From positions 1 through 8,643 of the forward strand of contig JAAZCF010000059.1 in NCBI GenBank assembly GCA_012513425.1: a stretch of 8,643 nucleotides of DNA, written 5' to 3'. Within the stretch, counting starts at the first letter, position 1, and each line of letters starts with the position of its first letter. The position numbers were made by a program, and so were the translations under genes. This DNA is from Bacteroidales bacterium. Lineage in GTDB: Bacteria > Bacteroidota > Bacteroidia > Bacteroidales > UBA932. Shown piece by piece: positions 5,012 through 8,643 of this stretch. The notes beneath the pieces were generated by a model. The model did no database searches, was not told the DNA's origin, and worked only from the letters and a program-made list of their open reading frames with translations.

Positions 5012-6490
5012 ATGGCAAAAGAACTTACAAGTAGGGCAGAAAATTACTCTCAATGGTACAATGACCTGGTAGTCAAAGCTGATTTGGCTGAATCATCAGC
5101 AGTTAGAGGCTGTATGGTCATCAAGCCTTATGGTTATGCGATCTGGGAAAAGATGCAACATTCGTTGGATAAGATGTTTAAAAACACCGGTCACAGCAAT
5201 GCTTATTTCCCGCTTTTCATTCCCAAATCGTTCTTAAGCCGTGAAGCTGAGCATGTTGAAGGTTTTGCTAAAGAATGTGCAGTCGTAACCCACCACAGGT
5301 TGATGAAAAACCCTGATGGCAGCGGTGTTGTAGTTGACCCTTCTGCCAAGCTTGAAGAGGAGTTGATTGTCCGACCAACTTCAGAGACAATTATTTGGAA
5401 CACCTATAAAAATTGGATTAAATCTTGGAGAGACCTTCCTCTTTTGATTAATCAGTGGGCAAATGTTGTTCGTTGGGAGATGCGTACAAGATTATTCCTG
5501 AGAACTGCCGAATTCCTTTGGCAAGAAGGCCATACTGCTCATGCCACTGCAGCTGAAGCTATTGCCGAGTCAGAAAAAATGGTAAATGTATATGCAACTT
5601 TTGCTCGTGACTTCATGGCAGTTCCTGTAGTTATCGGCCACAAAACAGAGAGCGAGCGCTTCGCCGGCGCCCTTGACACTCTTTGCATAGAAGCTATGAT
5701 GCAAGATGGAAAGGCCCTGCAAGCAGGTACCTCACATTTCCTCGGCCAAAACTTTGCAAAGGCCTTTGATGTGCAGTATGCCAATAAAGAAGGTGGTTTG
5801 GAATATGTATGGGCTACTTCATGGGGCGTTTCTACCCGACTTATGGGAGCCTTGGTTATGGCTCACAGCGATGATAATGGCTTGGTTCTTCCTCCTAAAT
5901 TGGCTCCAATCCACGTAGTAATGGTGCCTATCTTCAAAACTGACGAAGAGCACAAGACTATTATCGCGAAAATGGACGCACTCAAGATAGAAATGGAGAA
6001 TAAAGGCCTTTCTGTAAAAATTGATGACCGCGACAATCTTCGTCCTGGCTTCAAATTTGCTGAATGGGAGCTCAAAGGAGTTCCTTGCCGCATAGCTATC
6101 GGACCTCGCGATCTTGAATCAGGCATGGCAGAAGTTGCCCGCCGCGACACTCTCACAAAAGAGTCAATACCTCAAGAAAACTTGGCTGATTATGCTGTTA
6201 CCCTTATGGATACAATCCAGAAGAATATTTACCAGAAAGCTTTGGACTTCCGTGCACAACACACCATTAAAGTTGATACTTGGGATGAGTTTAAAGAAAA
6301 AATCGAACAAGGTTATTTCTTGCTATGCCATTGGGACGGCACAAAAGAGACCGAGGAAAAGATTCAAGAGGAGACAAATGCAACTATTCGCTGCATTCCT
6401 ATTGACACTTTTGTCTGCGAAGAAAGCGGAACTTGTGTATACTCAGGCAAACCAAGTTCATGCCGTGTCATTTTCGCCAAAGCTTATTAA
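5012..6490 (+). CDS. proS: Prolyl-tRNA synthetase, eukaryote/archaeal-type (ProS type 3)
   Basis: Class II aminoacyl-tRNA synthetase that charges tRNA-Pro with proline in the cytoplasm. The 492 residues match the short form without the editing insertion of the long bacterial type. Visible class II features: the motif 1 region around NAYFPLFIP (63-71); the RPTSE loop (121-125); motif 2, RWEMRTRLFLRTAEFLWQEG (154-173), with its Arg residues and the Glu of TAEF; the HFLGQNF stretch (242-248); and motif 3, TRLMGALVMAHSDD with GLVLPP (275-295). The anticodon-binding domain covers about 298-405. The C-terminal domain carries Cys at 439, 461, 469, 475 and 484, consistent with the zinc-binding module of this subtype, and ends in the conserved FAKAY with a terminal Tyr. 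All key motifs are present. First gene of a probable operon with the DUF3078 gene and tilS; the start ATG follows an AT-rich leader with no Shine-Dalgarno site. Confidence 0.97.
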   Translation: MAKELTSRAENYSQWYNDLVVKADLAESSAVRGCMVIKPYGYAIWEKMQHSLDKMFKNTGHSNAYFPLFIPKSFLSREAEHVEGFAKECAVVTHHRLMKNPDGSGVVVDPSAKLEEELIVRPTSETIIWNTYKNWIKSWRDLPLLINQWANVVRWEMRTRLFLRTAEFLWQEGHTAHATAAEAIAESEKMVNVYATFARDFMAVPVVIGHKTESERFAGALDTLCIEAMMQDGKALQAGTSHFLGQNFAKAFDVQYANKEGGLEYVWATSWGVSTRLMGALVMAHSDDNGLVLPPKLAPIHVVMVPIFKTDEEHKTIIAKMDALKIEMENKGLSVKIDDRDNLRPGFKFAEWELKGVPCRIAIGPRDLESGMAEVARRDTLTKESIPQENLADYAVTLMDTIQKNIYQKALDFRAQHTIKVDTWDEFKEKIEQGYFLLCHWDGTKETEEKIQEETNATIRCIPIDTFVCEESGTCVYSGKPSSCRVIFAKAY

Positions 6491-6500
6491 TTAATTATAT

Positions 6501-7433
6501 ATGAAAAGGTTTCTTGCATTATTCATTCTCGCGCTCAGCTTGACTTCAGCTTATGCTCAGCAAGTTGACACGACTGCTGTTGAAGCAAAGCCTAATTATT
6601 GGAAGACAAGTTTGCTTACCCAACTGGGTTTTTCTCAAGTGTCTTTGATGGATTGGGCTGCCGGCGGTTACGGCTCAGTATCTTTGAGCTCTTATTTTGA
6701 CGCCAATGCTAATTTTAAAAAGAATAAGACTATTTGGGAAAACAGAGCCCAATTGGGATATGGTTTTATTCAAAACATGACTGAAGACGGCTTTAAAAAA
6801 AGCGATGACAGAATAATTGTAGATAGTAAATTTGGCTACAAAGCAGCTGATAAACTTTATTTTTCTGCTGTTTACAATTTCCGAACTCAATTGGCAGCAG
6901 GCTACAAAACGACTAAAAATAGTCAAAGGATTTCTGATTTCATGGCGCCTGCTTATACTTCTCTAGGTCTTGGTATTGACTATACCCCGACCAAAAGCTT
7001 TTCCTTAAACTTTGCCCCTTTGACAGGGAAAATGGTTATGGTCAGGGATTCGACTCTCAGGAAGACTTTCGGTAATGCTATTGACCAATATACCCGTTGG
7101 GAACTTGGTGCGCAGTTGAAGATGGATGCAAAAGTTGCCGTGAAAGATTTCACCGCCAACACCACCTTGACTCTATTTTCCGACTATTTGAATAATCCTT
7201 TGAATATCAAGGTTAACTGGGACGTCAACATTACCGCACAATTGACCAAATTTTTAGGTGTCACTCTTAGAACATACTTTATCTACGATGACAATATCAA
7301 AAATATTGAAAAAAAAGACAGCAATGGCAATATTGTGTTGAACGAGCAAGGCAAAGCTGTTATGATTTCCGGTGTGCAGTTCAAAGAAATCTCTAGCTTG
7401 AGCTTCACCTACACATTTGGTGGATCCAAATAA
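6501..7433 (+). CDS. DUF3078-family outer-membrane protein
   Basis: A 310-residue exported protein of unknown function. The signal peptide is MKRFLALFILALSLTSAYA, with cleavage expected before Gln20. The mature part begins with a short linker and then NYWKTSLLTQLGFSQVSLMDWAAGG (about 32-56), the Trp/Gly pattern typical of the Bacteroidota DUF3078 family. It goes on through alternating strands such as ENRAQLGYGF and VDSKFGYKAADKLYFSAVYNFRTQ, up to a final FTYTFGGSK. The amphipathic strand pattern and aromatic-rich end predict an outer-membrane beta barrel. There is no lipobox and no enzymatic motif. It starts 10 nt after the proS stop in a purely A/T spacer and ends 10 nt before tilS, so it is very likely co-transcribed with these two translation genes, although its role should be in the envelope. 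Family call confident; function unknown. Confidence 0.85.
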   Translation: MKRFLALFILALSLTSAYAQQVDTTAVEAKPNYWKTSLLTQLGFSQVSLMDWAAGGYGSVSLSSYFDANANFKKNKTIWENRAQLGYGFIQNMTEDGFKKSDDRIIVDSKFGYKAADKLYFSAVYNFRTQLAAGYKTTKNSQRISDFMAPAYTSLGLGIDYTPTKSFSLNFAPLTGKMVMVRDSTLRKTFGNAIDQYTRWELGAQLKMDAKVAVKDFTANTTLTLFSDYLNNPLNIKVNWDVNITAQLTKFLGVTLRTYFIYDDNIKNIEKKDSNGNIVLNEQGKAVMISGVQFKEISSLSFTYTFGGSK

Positions 7434-7443
7434 TTCTGTTGAT

Positions 7444-8643
7444 ATGCAGGATGCTTTTGATAATATCATTAAACGTTTGCTTGGCGACAGCCGCAAACCA
7501 ATCCTACTCGGAATCAGTGGAGGTATCGACTCTATAAGTATGGCTCAACTTTTTGTAGACAGCAAAGTTGGGCTACCCTTTGCATTGGCCCATGTAAATT
7601 TTTGCCTCAGAGGTTCTGAAAGCAATCAAGACGAAGCTTTGGTTCGGGAATGGGCCCAAGCTCACAACAAAGTTATTCATACTGTTCGTTTTGACACAGC
7701 CCAATATGCCTCCGACAAAGGCATCTCAATAGAAATGGCTGCCAGAGAACTCAGGTACGATTGGTTTGAAAAGCTTATGCAGCAATATGGCTATGAATAC
7801 ATTGCCATTGCTCACAATCGTAATGATTCTGTTGAAACTCTTTATCTCAACCTAGTCAGAGGCACTGGATTAAAAGGCCTTTCCGGCATCAAAGAATCAA
7901 ATGGCCCCATCATCAGACCTTTACTCTCATTTACTCGTGGGGAAATAGAGAATTATGCAAAAGCAAAAGGCTTGACATACAGAGAAGATAGCAGCAACAG
8001 CGATGTTTCTTTCCACAGAAACAGACTCCGCCATAATGTATTTCCTCAGTTGCAAGAAATAAATCCTGCCTTTTTCGAGACTTCTGCCAGAGAAATGGGC
8101 TATTTTGCCCAAGCTGAAGCTGTGTTAGACAGTCTTTTTGAGGAAAAGCAATCTCAGCTGTGTAAACAAGAAGGTCCTGTGGCTTTGATTGACATAAGTT
8201 TGCTCTCTAAAGAGAAGCATATCAAATACTGGCTATTTAGACTCCTCAGCCCGATGTCTTTCAATAATGATCAGCTTGAGGACATTTATTATTCTCTTAA
8301 CGGTCAGAGCGGAAAACGATTTTACAGCGAAACCCATGAAGCCATTCGAGATAGGCAATTTCTCAAAATATACCCTATTGAGTTATGCAACTCTCAAGAA
8401 GTCCTTTTTGAAACTTTAGATATCTGGCCAGGATTCAACCCCAAGGACAATACAGAAGGCTTTTATATTGATACAGATAAAGTAATCCTACCTCTTAAAA
8501 GTCGCTTGTGGCAACCGGCTGATAGATTCAGACCGTTTGGAATGAATAAGTTTAAAAAAATAAGTGACTTCCTTACAGATCTCAAACTTGACATCAGGCA
8601 AAAAGCCTCACAACAAGTAGTAACTTTTATAGATAAAAAAGGC
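7444..8643 (+). CDS. tilS: tRNA(Ile)-lysidine synthase TilS, 3'-truncated
   Basis: Converts C34 of the isoleucine tRNA with CAU anticodon to lysidine using ATP and lysine, so that the tRNA reads AUA and is charged with Ile rather than Met. Exactly 400 codons are visible from ATG 7444, and the frame stays open at the right edge; family lengths suggest some tens of residues are missing. The N-terminal PP-loop SGGIDS is at residues 25-30 (7516-7533). AHVNFCLRG follows at 49-57, IEMAAREL and RYDWF after it, and AHNRNDSVET at 123-132, then LVRGTGLKGLSGI. HRNRLRHN at 191-198 is the conserved Arg-rich tRNA/catalytic segment. The TilS C-terminal domain appears near 353-385 (WQPADRFRPFGMNKFKK, ISDFLTDLKL). 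The start lies 10 nt after the DUF3078 stop; no Shine-Dalgarno site is visible. All catalytic motifs seen so far are intact. Confidence 0.95.
   Translation, partial: MQDAFDNIIKRLLGDSRKPILLGISGGIDSISMAQLFVDSKVGLPFALAHVNFCLRGSESNQDEALVREWAQAHNKVIHTVRFDTAQYASDKGISIEMAARELRYDWFEKLMQQYGYEYIAIAHNRNDSVETLYLNLVRGTGLKGLSGIKESNGPIIRPLLSFTRGEIENYAKAKGLTYREDSSNSDVSFHRNRLRHNVFPQLQEINPAFFETSAREMGYFAQAEAVLDSLFEEKQSQLCKQEGPVALIDISLLSKEKHIKYWLFRLLSPMSFNNDQLEDIYYSLNGQSGKRFYSETHEAIRDRQFLKIYPIELCNSQEVLFETLDIWPGFNPKDNTEGFYIDTDKVILPLKSRLWQPADRFRPFGMNKFKKISDFLTDLKLDIRQKASQQVVTFIDKKG

Noticed and set aside
7813..7830. TilS AHNRNDSVET instead of the more common AHHxDD
   Set aside because: Asn in place of the first Asp occurs in known TilS proteins, as I recall in Aquifex, and the other motifs are intact, so this is no sign of inactivation.

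Overview
The window looks like a chromosomal piece of a Bacteroidota genome, most likely Bacteroidales. The reasons are a DUF3078-type outer-membrane protein, a FadL-like barrel protein of the kind common in that phylum, a eukaryote/archaeal-type prolyl-tRNA synthetase ending in -AY, promoter elements of the TAnnTTTG (-7) kind, AT-rich leaders mostly without Shine-Dalgarno sites, and moderate-to-low GC. No species call is possible from the sequence alone.

Layout, left to right. (1) 1-1222, plus: the C-terminal two thirds of a long-form SppA signal-peptide peptidase, cut by the left edge, closed by a hairpin terminator at 1241-1275. (2) 1276-2153: a stretch of nearly 900 bases with no convincing intact gene. 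On the minus strand it reads as a decayed mobile-element remnant: a CxxC...CxxC zinc ribbon like the N terminus of many transposases (about 1979-2056), followed by about 480 bp that is poor in stop codons and rich in inverted repeats. Two hairpins that can terminate in both directions (1241-1275 and 2154-2189) bracket it. (3) 2215-4922, minus: a two-gene unit with an unusual Tyr/Trp-rich and Ser/Gly/Arg-rich lipoprotein first, then a FadL/TodX-family outer-membrane barrel protein. (4) 4923-5011: a compact divergent promoter region in which two -7 elements face away from each other, 4 bp apart. (5) 5012-8643, plus: proS, a DUF3078 outer-membrane protein and tilS, with 10-nt gaps, probably one operon; tilS runs off the right edge.

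The window therefore mixes two themes. One is translation (charging of tRNA-Pro; lysidine formation on the isoleucine CAU-anticodon tRNA). The other is the cell envelope (SppA, a FadL-like barrel, a low-complexity lipoprotein, a DUF3078 barrel). The housekeeping genes are ordinary. The parts that deserve a second look are the structured island at 1276-2153, the low-complexity lipoprotein with its barrel-protein partner, and the overlapping divergent promoters.
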